From Helianthus annuus (taxonomy: Eukaryota; Streptophyta; Magnoliopsida; Asterales; Asteraceae): a DNA stretch of 64,000 bases. Within the stretch, counting starts at the first letter, position 1, and the number at the start of each line of letters is the position of its first letter. Below, one piece after another: positions 1 to 12,500 of this stretch. The stretch covers positions 15,664,002 to 15,728,001 of the forward strand of contig NC_035435.2 of NCBI RefSeq assembly GCF_002127325.2, in the 5' to 3' direction. Below the pieces are notes generated by a model. That model searched no databases and was not told where the DNA came from. It saw only the letters and a program-made list of their open reading frames with translations. A program made the translations under genes and the position numbers.

Positions 1-1337
1 GCCTTTACTTTCTGGTTCAACCCCAAGATATACCATCTTTAAGCTTCGATCACTAAGCTTTCCAAGATGAGTTTTAGTCTTTCTCACATGAGTGATACAA
101 CCGAAAATTTTTAAATGCCCCAATTTTGGTTTCCTCCCCTTCAATCCTTCGTAGGGTGTCTTATTTTTGAAACCTTTTGTTGATACTCGGTTCAGTAAAT
201 AAACTGAGTGTCTTACAGCCTCCCCCCAAAAAGGTTCAGGTACCGACATCGTTTTTAGAAGTGACCGAGTTACCTCCAGAATGGTTCTATTGCGACGTTC
301 TACGACACCATTCTGCTGTGGAGAGTAAGGGACCGTTAGTTGACGTTTAATCCCTTGCTCTTCACAAAATTGGTTAAAAATTTTGAGGTAAACTCACCAC
401 CTCGGTCCGTTCGTAACATACAGACCTTTTGAGTTGTTTGTTTTTCAGCTTCTGCTTTGAAAATTTTGAATTTTGACAATGCTTCATCTTTACTTTTTAG
501 CAAGTAAACCCACATAAATCTACAATAGCCGTCAACAAGCAGTAAGAAATACTTGTTACCTCCAATGGTTTGTGGCGTTATTGGCCCGCACAAGTCGGCG
601 TGAACCAATTCAAGTGGTTTGCTTGCTCGCCATTGTGCTTCGAGAGGGAACGATTGTCGGGTTTGTTTGGCGACTAAACAACCTTCGCACACCTGCCTTG
701 GATGTTTAATGCGCGGTACACCTTCCACTAGCTCATCTTGAACCAAACTTCCCAATGTTGTGAAGTTCACATGTCCGAGACGTGCGTGCCAAACCCATTC
801 TTCATCATCTAAATTGGTCAAAAGACAAACAGGCTTGGAAGTGTGCAGTACTATTTTGTACAACCTATTGGTTGAACCTTGTACCTTCATGATCAACTTA
901 CCCTCTTCATCCGACATCTTAAGATAATCGCCTCGCATCACAATTTCGTAACCTTCTTTAGTCATTTGACCCAAACTTATGATGTTACTATTGAGGCTGG
1001 GAACACCTTGTCTTCATTTAGTAGCACCATGTTTTGAACTTTTTCTCTGTAAACAGTCAACAAAAGTGTATGCTCCTCTTCTTGTGTCAGGTTCACCTCT
1101 TCATGTGGTTTCTTCCCTGCTTCACACTCTGAAGCATAATGCCCCAATTGATCACATTTAAAGCACTTAACATGCTTCTTATCTCGCGGCTTTCGAGACC
1201 CGTTTTGCATTTCATGGTGTGACCCGGCATTCCATCGACCACCTCTTCCTCGGTGCGACTTCCTGCCCCATGTGTTGTGTCTCCCACCCCGTTTAACATT
1301 TGAACCACGTCCACTTCCACCAGACGAATACCCTTTG
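1..1337 (-). pseudogene. Ty1/copia element 1: gag zinc knuckle, GAG-pre-integrase and integrase (3' portion)
   Basis: On the minus strand, from 1337 downward, this reads as the back half of a copia gag (Gly/Arg-rich stretch, then one CCHC knuckle CFKCDQLGHYASEC near 1140-1185). It continues into a GAG-pre-integrase segment and the integrase core to the window edge. The protease domain with its D-S/T-G-A motif is missing: gag text ending in NEDKVFP joins almost directly to text just before the pre-integrase domain near 1000, which implies an internal deletion and frame change. Near 390 one T is lost from a T-run, so the integrase downstream (motifs PYSPQQNGVVERRNRT and HLGKLSDRS) is in another frame. 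The 5' part of the same element lies at 37929-39000. The reading frame matches across the gap if one CTTTG copy is dropped. Lineage within copia is not assigned. Confidence 0.88.
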
Positions 1338-3147
1338 TGAAACGCCCAACTTTTACTCATTCGTCTAACAACATAAAATTCTTGCGATTTTACGAAAATT
1401 TGACATGACCCGTTTGAACTTAGAACTTTTCCTCCTGTTTTTACAATATTCATTTAACCAAACCCTACGACACTTTTCAAATAACAAAGTGGTGGTCATA
1501 TAAGGTCCACCGATAACATTTTGTACAATCAAAACCAAAAGTTTAGGAACCAAATTTCATGCTAACAAACTAGACACTTACTAATTGACATTAACTACAC
1601 AAAATGTTAAATTGACCCATTCAAAATAAACAACTTGGACCGGAAGCGCATAAGGTCGGCATTGCGTGTGCGTGTGATCGGTCCGAGTGCGCCACATTTA
1701 AACTTGAGATTTACCTATCATTCATAACAACAAAACATTTATTAGTTGTAATACATAACAACTCAAATTCTTTAATTACCTTTCTCTATTCGACCCATTA
1801 ACATGACATATTTCCTTTCAACATGTTTACTTCCATTCGTAAACGTCCAACCTACTACTTTCCGACTCGTTAGTAATAAGTCACTACATACCATGCACTT
1901 CAACACACATACATCAATTAACCCATTATGAACAAGTCAATATATAAACATTTCAAGAACCATTTCACTTATCCTTTCAACCCATTTAGACGGGTCGTTT
2001 CGCATTCACTACAACATAACTTCTAACACCTTTCTCGACATAAACTCTTACATCTAACCAATCTTTATCCATAAAGGAATTTGCACGAATCGTATTATCA
2101 AATAATATCATTCAATATTATTCGTAAAGCTACTAGTAGAGTAAATAAAGTTCAAAAGAACTTACGAGCAATCTTGAGATACTTGTGCCTTCGAGTGACT
2201 TGCGCCTTCTTCCTTCTTCGTGCCTATATGTCATAATCCCATGCTTTAGCTTTCATAAACAATACTTTCACAACCCTTATAATACGCTATGGCGTCTACT
2301 ATTCACATACCTCATTATCATAAAGAAGTTGCATCAATCTTAACAAGCATTCATGTAAGAACCATAATTAAACTCACTTAGGCATTTCGTCGAACACATT
2401 GTGTGCGTATCACTAGTTTAGCACAATGTACAAGCATCCTAAGCACAATTTCCATAGTTCTTCTCATTGATTAACATAAACATCCTACTATTTTGAAATC
2501 TACCATTCAAATCATGAGCACATAGTTCTAAATCAATTATTCATAACAATTTCATGAATCAATAATCAAATTAACATACAAAACTTCACAATTGCTAAAC
2601 ATTACTTGACATGCAAGTGGGTTTTGCCCTAATCATGTTCATATTCGAATTTTAGCATCTAATGATCTCTAGAACTTCATAGCAACCAATAATCATACTG
2701 AATTTTGAATTACATTCACGAATCATACAAAACCCACATAATCAAACATCATCAAATCACAAAATTTAACTTACTTGAGATCAAGAACACTTAGATAATC
2801 AGGATTCTTAGGTCATGCATTCGATTCTTCAATAATCTGGCTTTCAATTGATGGAATCTAGTGATTTAGGGTTTTGTGAGGGAAGGGGTTCCCCCTGGCT
2901 TCTCACGATCGCACCTAGGTCCCAGGTTTCTTTCTTTGTTTTTTTTTATCATGTATTATACCAACATTTACACATCTGGTCCCTCATCATTAAATCCCTA
3001 TTCACTTTAGTACTTTACCTTCTAACTTAACCATCTTTCTTTTACTAACTTTTAATTTTTGACATAATATTATATATTTATATATTTTTTTATTAAACAT
3101 CACTACACATTATACTTTTAGGTCATATGAGAATTTGGGGTGTTACA
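1338..3147 (-). repeat. 3' LTR of element A
   Basis: This is the intact 1810-bp LTR copy. On the plus strand it runs from TGAAACGCCCAAC to GGGGTGTTACA. It serves as reference for the right copy: the segment around 2032-2040 reads straight through CACCTTTCTCGACAT, which is the undisturbed insertion site of element B. It contains AT-rich stretches near 3060-3090 and no convincing ORF. Confidence 0.9.
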
Positions 3148-3172
3148 AGTCTACCCCCTTTAAAAGAGGTTT
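3148..3172 (-). other. Polypurine tract of element A
   Basis: Immediately inside the 3' LTR the minus strand reads CTTTTAAAGGGGGTAGACT, a purine-rich tract in the expected place for plus-strand priming. Confidence 0.7.
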
Positions 3173-6100
3173 CGTCCCCGAAACCTTTCTCATTCCAACT
3201 AGACCAATTCTACCATTACTTTTTCATCTATTCATTCACGATGCTTACTACGACCTAGATGCATTCGGGACCTTGGCAAAAAGTTTCTTTTATGCACACA
3301 TATTTGTACACATTGTCCCTCCGTTCTTAAATTAAGTAAATTACTTTCATAATCGCATATAAGTCAGAATCTGATCCAGAGCTCTTATTAGTGTCGTTTT
3401 CACCTTATAATGCTAGTTCCTAGCATACATCATTACTAGCGGTTTGTTCATTGAAATTTATTTCAAGTGTATACTATTGGTTGTACAAGCCTATGTTTAC
3501 GGCTTGTTTCTATCTTTCTAACTCAGCATAACATATTCATACATTTGCTAACAAAATAATTTGATTTATTTCATTCCACTTAAGTATCATACACGATATA
3601 ATTCATTATTGTAACCATGAGAAAACCCTATCATCCCATTACTAACATTCTTCTAATTACTTTCTTATTCATATGAGGGCTTAGCATATCATTGCATACT
3701 ATAAATATTTAATGACTTAGTAGTATTAAAACAAAACTACCCTCTTCCTAATTACTTTTTCATGCTTACTATGAGCATAAAGTAACGTTCTACGGTTACT
3801 ACTGTTACTTGAACTAATTAAAACTTTTGAGTTTAGCCTCAAATTTAATCCTTCGCAACACTTTATTATTAGCTCTTTGCATGAACTACTTATTATACTA
3901 ACCTCGACTTTATTGCATAAATCAGTTATCCATGAGCCGAATCGATCCACTTCTTTATATGTACCTTCCGTACCAGAGTTGGTCTTATCCATTCATGAAA
4001 TATGCTCTCACTCGTGAGCATCCTTCCACTAGCTTTATTACTATCACCTCACTAAGAATTCCTTCATATTTATCTATAAATAAATAGTTAGCCCATAACC
4101 CTTCATAATTGCGTCCTACATGGTGTTTGTTCGCCTATTGTCTCTTTCACAATTCTCTCACGTACATGCTAAAATATATCATACATTCCATTTCTTATAT
4201 ACTATCCCTTCATTTTATTGGTCACTTTGCCAACTTTCGCAGTTTGACCTTTCAAGGTCAGCCTAACACCCCTTACTTATTGTGGTTGTATCGAGGTACA
4301 CGTTCGTACTTTATACTTGCATACTTGCAAGGACTTCATTCACTTCGTTTGACTTTTAGGAAGTCTAACTGTAAATACATTCTTACTTATGTGAATCAGT
4401 TATCCTATTCCGACACGTCATTCTCTAGTTGAGCCCTAAGCTCGTATAAAAAAAAATATGATCTTTTATACATACCTGTCGCGGGTCAAATCCCTTGACT
4501 CGTTATTCATACTTTGCGACGGTTAATACTTTCCAAACTGTGACAATGCATGCCCATACATTATGCTCACCTATAAGTAACAAACTTGACAAATCGAACA
4601 TTAAATACCGAGTTCAAATGGCGATCGCCATTTGACCCGTATGACTCATTTGAGTTTTGTTCTTAGTTTTTATTCTTACTTGTTTAATTCATTTACGGAT
4701 TCGAACTTTTAATTCATTACCTTTCGTTCTTACTGGTTTGATCCGTGCTTGCTTACGGATTCAACCTTTCATTCCTTACATGGTCGAATCCATTTCTCAG
4801 ATTCAAACATTTTCCTACGTACCTTCCTTTCTTCTGCCGTATCATTTACCATGTCATTTCTTACGAAACTTTTTCATATTAATCTTCTACATTCAACTCT
4901 GAGTGTTGGGTCCTAACACTTAATTCCATATCCTATTTCATGTAGCGCGTCTCGACGCGACACTTTACATCCTATTTCTAGTGGTGTTCCCACCCTTCTT
5001 TCTTAAGTTTGTCTTACATTCAATCGTAGGCTTATACTTTTCATTCTTATCTTTCTTTCTTTTTTATATTGATCCGTTCCTTTAAGAATCGTTAGACCCC
5101 TTTTTGCTAGCTTGACTGGACATAAGTGAGATGATTCTCACGTTTTTCTCGAGCTTCGGTCAATACATGACAATCCCTTAATATACCATTTCCATTCGTT
5201 TTTTTTTTTTTTTTCACCGTATTAGGTGTTAATTCACCTACGTTCTCTAACATGTCTTTTACTAATGAGTATTCTACCTTACACGTTGTATTTCTTACAT
5301 AATACTTCCAGCATTTGTAAGTAATTATTATTCACTGACTTCTACAATATAACCTTTTTAAAGTCAACCACCACCCAATACTTTTTGTATATAAGTATTG
5401 TAGTACGGGTTGTTCTTACTTTCATTTCGAACATACTTACAAACGCCTTTAGCTAACATCGGAACTATTATCCTTTCCATACCTTTCATTGACATTACCA
5501 AGTTCTCATTTATTTATACGTTCCACTTAATTTCAAATATTCAAACACACATACATCTTCATGTGAATAAATTCGAAGTGATTGTGAATTCACCTTCCGT
5601 TAGCGTCCATGTTTGCGCTTACTTTATTACTTCCTCTTAACCCTTTTTGCCATCCATGCTCAAGTAAAATTGACAGTATTCCCATCCTTACATATCATTA
5701 TGTTCGTAATATCATTAGCTTATGCGAGCATACATACGACTGTTCTCTTTCTTTTTATTCATATGTTAATCGACTTTCGTTAGTAGAATTTCGTGAGATG
5801 TTCATTAATAGTTATCTCATTTCGAATTCATACAACTAAACTATCATCAATCATAACACGTAATTCATCTAGGACGTAACACATTAAATCTTTACTTAAA
5901 CAATTGTGTCTAATGACCATCCCGTGATATCCCTGTACTGTTGACTTTTAGAAAGTCAACTATCTCGTTTACACACTTTAAACTTTTGAACATGTATTCA
6001 TCTAAATATAGTGGGTCATAATAATAATACCCTACGTATTTCATATTCATATTGTACGACATGTACAATTTATGTGATCCTCTAAACAATACACATATAC

Positions 6101-6955
6101 ATTCACATACATGTACTTTCACATGCTAATGCTCCATGATTCTACAATTAACAAATTTCATTCGGAGCAACTATATAACATAATTTCAACATATCATTTA
6201 CTAATTAGTTCGGGTGATTCACATTTAGCACATATTTGCCTCTTAATCATACTAAAGCAAATCATAAATACACATGAGGTACAAGCCCCTAATGCGTAAT
6301 TCTATCAAAGCATGCATTCATCCGAATTTTTATACGAATTCCATCTAACTCACATTCTACAAATTATTTTCACCACTAATCTCATCATTTTTTTATATTC
6401 ATTTATCAACAATTCCGGTTCTTTCATATAACTTTAGTCTATATTTACTTCCTTCATTATTCATTATCATACGTTTCCAACCTCACTTTATACATTCGTC
6501 CTTCATTTCATGCCATTCCATATGTTACATTCGACTTTTATAAATTCTTACTTTATCGCCAACGATCTACATAACTTTACATAACTCATTATACCTTCTT
6601 ATAACTTGACAGGAACATAAAACGGGCATTTCTGAGAAGTATGGGAACTTAAATCGTAATTTACAAGCTTCAATACATCATAGTTCATTAGTCCGTAATC
6701 ACTTCGTTCGCATTCTTATATTTTAAACTTTACTTGCTTTTTCAGCTTTCATCATTCATTCGTATCATTCGACTCATTACTTTCGATTTTTTTTATGAGC
6801 CCATCTATCTTACCCACTAATCGTGGTCATGTAAATCTTACTAGGCCTTATATAGAACCTATAGGAGCACTCATTAGGCTTTTGAGCAACTTAGAAGCTC
6901 GAAATACAAAAACAAAACAAATCAAAAACTTTTCAGCGGATTTGATTTCCGCAAG

Positions 6956-7279
6956 CCGTCGGCGACGGCTTCATGCCCCGTCGGCGACGGCTTCATGCCC
7001 CGTCGGCGACGGGCTCTGAAAACTTGCGTCGCCCACAAAAGCCCGTAGACAGCCACTTAAGCCGTCGGCATACATAAGGGCGTCGGCGACGGCATCATAG
7101 CCCGTCGGCGACGGCCCTTCCTTTGCTGAATTGCTGAAAATTTTTTTGCCCAGACACAACTGTGTTGATTATCTGAGTACAATGTCACACAGCTGTGTCA
7201 GCCTCGCTACACACCCTGATCTCAGCAACAAGCATCAATGGTCCACACAGCTGTGTCACTTAACGACACAACTGTGTGC
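6956..7279. repeat. Two families of short palindromic repeats in the element A leader
   Basis: Five copies of CCGTCGGCGACGG, or one-base variants, begin at 6956, 6978, 6999, 7080 and 7102. Each is a 13-mer palindrome around a central G. Four copies of a second palindrome, ACACAGCTGTGT or ACACAACTGTGT, begin near 7154, 7188, 7245 and 7266. On the minus strand the cluster lies about 230-550 nt downstream of the primer site, in what would be the RNA leader. Confidence 0.85.
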
Positions 7280-7493
7280 GACGCCAGATCTGATATAACT
7301 CAATGTTTAACTCCCATTATTACTATTTCACATGCTTACTTAAATATTTATCATAACACACTATACATACTTATATTAAACAAAAACTTAAAGTCTTACC
7401 TCATTGGCGACCTCGGAGCGAACACACACCCCTTCTTGAGCTTTCGGTTTGAGTCCGAGCACCCTATCCCGTGCTCGAATCCCTCAAACCTCG

Positions 7494-7505
7494 GCTCTGA
7501 TACCA
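7494..7505 (-). other. Primer binding site of element A (tRNA-iMet type)
   Basis: The minus strand reads TGGTATCAGAGC three bases after the LTR terminus. This is the usual initiator-methionine tRNA complement of plant LTR retrotransposons. Confidence 0.85.
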
Positions 7506-7508
7506 ATC

Positions 7509-8205
7509 TGAAACGCCCAACTTTTACTCATTCGTCTAACAACATAAAATTCTTGCGATTTTACGAAAATTTGACATGACCCGTTTGAACTTAGAACTTT
7601 TCCTCCTGTTTTTACAATATTCATTTAACCAAACCCTACGACACTTTTCAAATAACAAAGTGGTGGTCATATAAGGTCCACCGATAACATTTTGTACAAT
7701 CAAAACCAAAAGTTTAGGAACCAAATTTCATGCTAACAAACTAGACACTTACTAATTGACATTAACTACACAAAATGTTAAATTGACCCATTCAAAATAA
7801 ACAACTTGGACCGGAAGCGCATAAGGTCGGCATTGCGAGTGCGTGTGATCGGTCGAGTGCGCCACATTTAAACTTGAGATTTACCTATCATTCATAACAA
7901 CAAAACATTTATTAGTCGTAATACATAACAACTCAAATTCTTTAATTACCTTTCTCTATTCGACCCATTAACATGACATATTTCCTTTCAACATGTTTAC
8001 TTCCATTCGCAAACGTCCAACCTACTACTTTCCGACTCGTTAGTAATAAGTCACTACATACCATGCACTTCAACACACATACATCAATTAACCCATTATG
8101 AACAAGTCAATATATAAACATTTCAAGAACCATTTCACTTATCCTTTCAACCCATTTAGACGGGTCGTTTCACATTCACTACAACATAACTTCTAACACC
8201 TTTCT
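7509..8205 (-). repeat. 5' LTR of element A, left piece
   Basis: It matches 1338-2034 with about five differences and stops at the TTTCT duplication (8201-8205), where element B inserted. The rest of the LTR is at 36816-37928. Confidence 0.9.
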
Positions 8206-9102
8206 TATAACAACCCTAACATAAACCGACACCCTCATAAATTTTCCGACACCCTAATATAGCTTGAATTGTCTTAATATGTCTTTATATGCACCCCGTA
8301 TATGAAAACCGAGCCCAAAATAGATTATATATATATATATAATAAATTAAAAACACTAAAAATTTAAACTGAGGCGGGCCGCATAGGACCTCAACTCAAC
8401 TTAACGGGGGCCGCCTTAAGGTGTAACCGGACTCCGCTGAATTCTTTAGTTGACGCGGGCCGCATAAGAGATTCCATTAGTTAACGCGGGCCGCGTGTGT
8501 CTCAAATGGTGGCGCAGCCCGGTGATGACACGTGTCATCATCGTGGCAGACCTATACGCTGACCCAGCCAAGCTATGCGATGACCCAGCGTTGACGCGGG
8601 CCGCGTAAGCTTGGCCTGTTCTTTACGCGGGCCGCGTGGAGACCCAATTATAGCCCTATAAATAGAAGGCAACGGGGCTTCAGTCCGATCGTTCACTTTC
8701 TTTCTTTCTTTCTAAATTTCTGTAGTGGCGTTATTATACCCGGGCATTATACCCCCTAATTAGTGAGGTTCTGCTACGATGTAAGTGTTATAACCCCTGG
8801 AGACGTATTAGATACTCTGCCCGATTGATCTAGGGTTCCGTAACGGCTGTCGTGGTTCTGCCCGACATAGTCGTTGGAATACCGTCTCGGGGAGGATATT
8901 ACTAATGTTAAAATGGGTTATTATACTAACACACGTGCATTTGTGTAAATTATAGATATTCACCAGGAAACCCTAAAGAATAACCTAAGACAGCAAAGTG
9001 AGTAATCCTCTTTTTGTTAAATGTTTTTACAAAACCTTACATACTTTTCCATGCGAATAACAGTTATTGAGTATTTGTAAGAATACAATTATCATGGGTA
9101 TG

Positions 9103-9598
9103 TGATGTAGTGCGTGGTACGATAAATGAAGATCAAACACGTTGATTCTGCGAATACCCGTGTAGTTCTTCCCCAACCCCAAAATTCAACCCAAAGGGCA
9201 CGGAATTTGAAGTGAAAAATCAGTTTTCTCAAAATTCAAGTCTGCACTTTTCATTATCTTTAGCAACATATAAATAGAGACTGAAATTCGAAAATGGGCC
9301 TAAAACACACTTGGGCCAAAAACTAGAACAAAACAAAAGTCCAAAAAACCCACTAAAAACATAAAACATAAAATAACTCATGGAAATAAGCGTTTTTTGG
9401 CCCGGACGATGACCCAAACCGCCGTAGACAGTTTGCAGCAAGATAGAGCTTGTTCTCACGTTCAAATCGCCTGGTCGCACATCCCAAACGGACCCCCGTA
9501 GCCCAAGTTAGAGCCATTTTAGTGAGGCCCCTTTTGTTACGCGGTCTTGGGCCTCCAAATACAAAATAGCCCGCTCCTCTACACTTGGGCCTGCATCA
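9103..9598 (-). repeat. 3' LTR of the CRM-like element
   Basis: 496 bp with three mismatches to the 5' LTR at 13937-14432. Its first 91 nt on the minus strand are also the last codons of pol. Confidence 0.93.
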
Positions 9599-12500
9599 TT
9601 CCCTCCTGGGTAGACAAAATTCGACCTCGAATCCGCAGCAGCCTCATCATCAGACGAATCCCCATGAAAAGGCAGCAAATGTTTGACATTGAACACATCA
9701 GAGCAACGAATATGGCTTGGTAACTTCAGACGATAGGCATTAGAATTTATCTTCTGCACAGTCTCTACTGGCCCAATCTTCTTGGCTGACAACTTATTAT
9801 ACTCCCCCACTGAAAAGCGGTCCTTAGTCAAAATGGCCCAAACAAAATCACCCTCTTCAAAATCGACTTGCCTACGCTTTTGGTCTGCAGCTTGCTTGTA
9901 CTTTGAATTAGCGTTGGCCAAGTTATCCTGCACAGCTTTATGAACATCATGTAACCCAACTACAAAATCTTGCACCTTCTTGGGAACAGAGCCTGGGGTA
10001 GGAAGTGACATCAAATCAAGAGGACCCCGAGGCTTAGCAGAATAGACCACCTCAAACGGACTAAACCCAGTACTCCTATTAACAGCATGATTATGAGCAA
10101 ACTCAGCCTGACAAAGCTTTTGATCCCAAGACTTCACATGATCACCCACAAGACACCGCAAAAGATTACCAAGTGATCGATTAACAACCTCCGTCTGCCC
10201 ATAAGTTTGTGGGTGGTAAGCACTGCTAAAATTAAGCTAAGTGTTCACCATTTTCCATAAACTGCGCCAAAAGTGACTCAAGAAACGAGTATCCCGATCA
10301 GAAACTATAGAGGATGGCAAACCATGCAAACGATAGATATCCCGAAAGAATAACTGAGCCACATTAACTGCATCTGTTGTCTTCTTGCAAGGAATAAAGT
10401 GAACCATTTTCGAAAACCGGTCCACCACTACAAAGATCGAATCGTTACCACGCTGAGTACGGGGTAACCCCAACACAAAATCCATGCTAATATCAACCCA
10501 AGGCTGCTGAGGAATGGGTAGAGGCATATAAAGTCCTGCATTAGTAGCTGTGCCTTTTGAAACTTGACAGATCCTGCAACGTCTAACAAATCGATCAACA
10601 TCCCTTCGCATAGTAGGCCAAAAATAAGAAGACTGCACTAGTCGTAAAGTACGGTCTCTCCCCACATGCCCTTCTCCATGCAGTTCTTTAATTATTTGAA
10701 GTCGGAGGCTGGAATTGGGAATACACAATTGATTTTCCTTAAAAAGAAAACCATCATGCATAAGAAAATCTGCCCTCTTCCCAAACTGCACATCCTGCAA
10801 AATGACAGAAAAATATGGATCTGTTGTGAGCTGTTCCATGAGATTGTCTAGCCCGGGTACAACAACTCTCATAGAAACAAGCAGGCTACTCCTCCTGCTC
10901 AAGGCATCTGCCACACGGTTCGAAATTCCAGACTTATGCTTCACAACAAAAGTAAACTTTTCCAAGAATGCCATCCACCGGGCATGCTTATGTGACACTC
11001 TATCTTAACTGCGGATATGCCTCAACGAATCATGGTCTGTAAATAAAACAAACTCCTTGTGAAACAAATAATGACGCCAATGTTTCACAGCCTGGACCAC
11101 TGCATAAAATTCAAGATCATAAGTGCTATAACGTAACTTTGGCCCAGTCAACTTCTCACTGAAATAAGAAACTGGACGCCCCCCTTGACTTAGGACTGCC
11201 CCAATACCACCCTGCGAGGCATCTGTGTGCAACTCAAAAACCCGAGAAAAATCTGGCAATATTAGAATTGGTGCTGTTGTAAGCTTTTCTTTGATTAACT
11301 GAAAAGCTGACTCTGCCTCCTCAGTCCATATAAAAGTCTTCCCCTTCATGCAGTCGGTCACTGGCGCCATAAGGGAACTGAAATTTCGAATGAACCGTCT
11401 ATAAAATGAAGCAAGACCATGGAAGCTACGTACTTCAGTTATTGTAGTGGGGGTTGGCCACTGCTTAACAGCCGCTACTTTTGACTCATCCACTTGTATT
11501 CCGTCACCAGAAACAACATACCCCAAAAACAGGACCTTAGGGACCATAAAGACACACTTCTTTTTGGCTGCATACAAGTTATCCCTTCGGAGCAAGGTCA
11601 AAACCTGCCGTACATGCTTCACATGCTCATCAAAATTAGGGCTATAAATAAGAACATCATCAAAATAAACCACCACAAACTTGCCAATAAAGGGTCTAAA
11701 CAACTGGTTCATGACCCGCATAAACGTACTAGGGGCATTGGACAAGCCAAAAGGCATCACTAACCATTCATACAATCCCTCACGAGTCTTGAAGGCGGTT
11801 TTCCACTCATCCCCAGGCCTGAGTCGGATCTGGTAATACCCACTCTTCAAGTCTAGTTTCGTGAAAATAGTGGCACCGCTAATTTGATCAAGTAAATCAT
11901 CAAGTCGGGGAATCGGAAATCGGTACCTTACAGTGATCTTGTTGATTGCACGACTGTCAACACACATACGCCACGTCCCATCCTTCTTTGGAGTCAACAG
12001 AGAAGGAACAGCACAAGGACTCATGCTTTCCCGAACATACCCTTTAGAAATTAAGTCTTCAACCTGCCGACGTAATTCCTCATGTTCTTTTGGGCTCATC
12101 CTGTAATGGGGCTTATTGGGTAGTTGGGACCCCAGTTCCAAATCAATGTGATGTTGGATGTCTCGTAGGGGTGGCAACCCGGCAGGTAAATCATCTGGGA
12201 AAACATCAACAAACTCTTCGAATAACGGGACCATACATTCAGGAATGTCGACTTCCTCAGCCACAGGCTTCCCAATAAAAATAAAAACATTGTCTGCTTC
12301 CTCCAACTCATCTTGAAACTGACTAATGGTCAACAGAGTACCCGACTGTTTCGTGGCTAACTGCTTAGGCTTGCTAGGAACAAGAGTGATCTTCACACCA
12401 CCAAACAGAAAACTATAAGTATTGGACCGCCCGTTATGTTCTATATTACGCTCGTACTCCCAAGGTCTGCCCCACAATAAGTGACACGCGTCCATAGGGA

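Larger units (their letters stand above)
3148..7508. other. Non-coding internal region of element A
   Basis: These 4361 bp are pyrimidine-rich on the plus strand and broken by stops in all frames. I found no zinc knuckle, protease, RT, RNase H or integrase motif. The only structured part is the palindrome cluster at 6956-7279 near the primer site. Short ORFs of 60-110 codons look like chance ORFs and are not annotated. Confidence 0.7.

Noticed and set aside
1365..1553. 62-codon ORF found identically at 7536-7724
   Set aside because: Identical because both lie in LTR copies of element A; no domain and no start context.
6956..7279. CRISPR-like spacing of short palindromic repeats
   Set aside because: Eukaryotic context, repeats only 12-13 bp, irregular spacing, no cas genes. 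They lie in a retroelement leader.
7494..7505. tRNA-iMet gene fragments at the several TGGTATCAGAGC sites
   Set aside because: Only about 12 bp complementary to the tRNA 3' end directly inside LTRs; these are primer binding sites.
3148..7508. Hidden genes in the element A interior
   Set aside because: Short ORFs only, no conserved motifs, and composition like simple pyrimidine-rich DNA.
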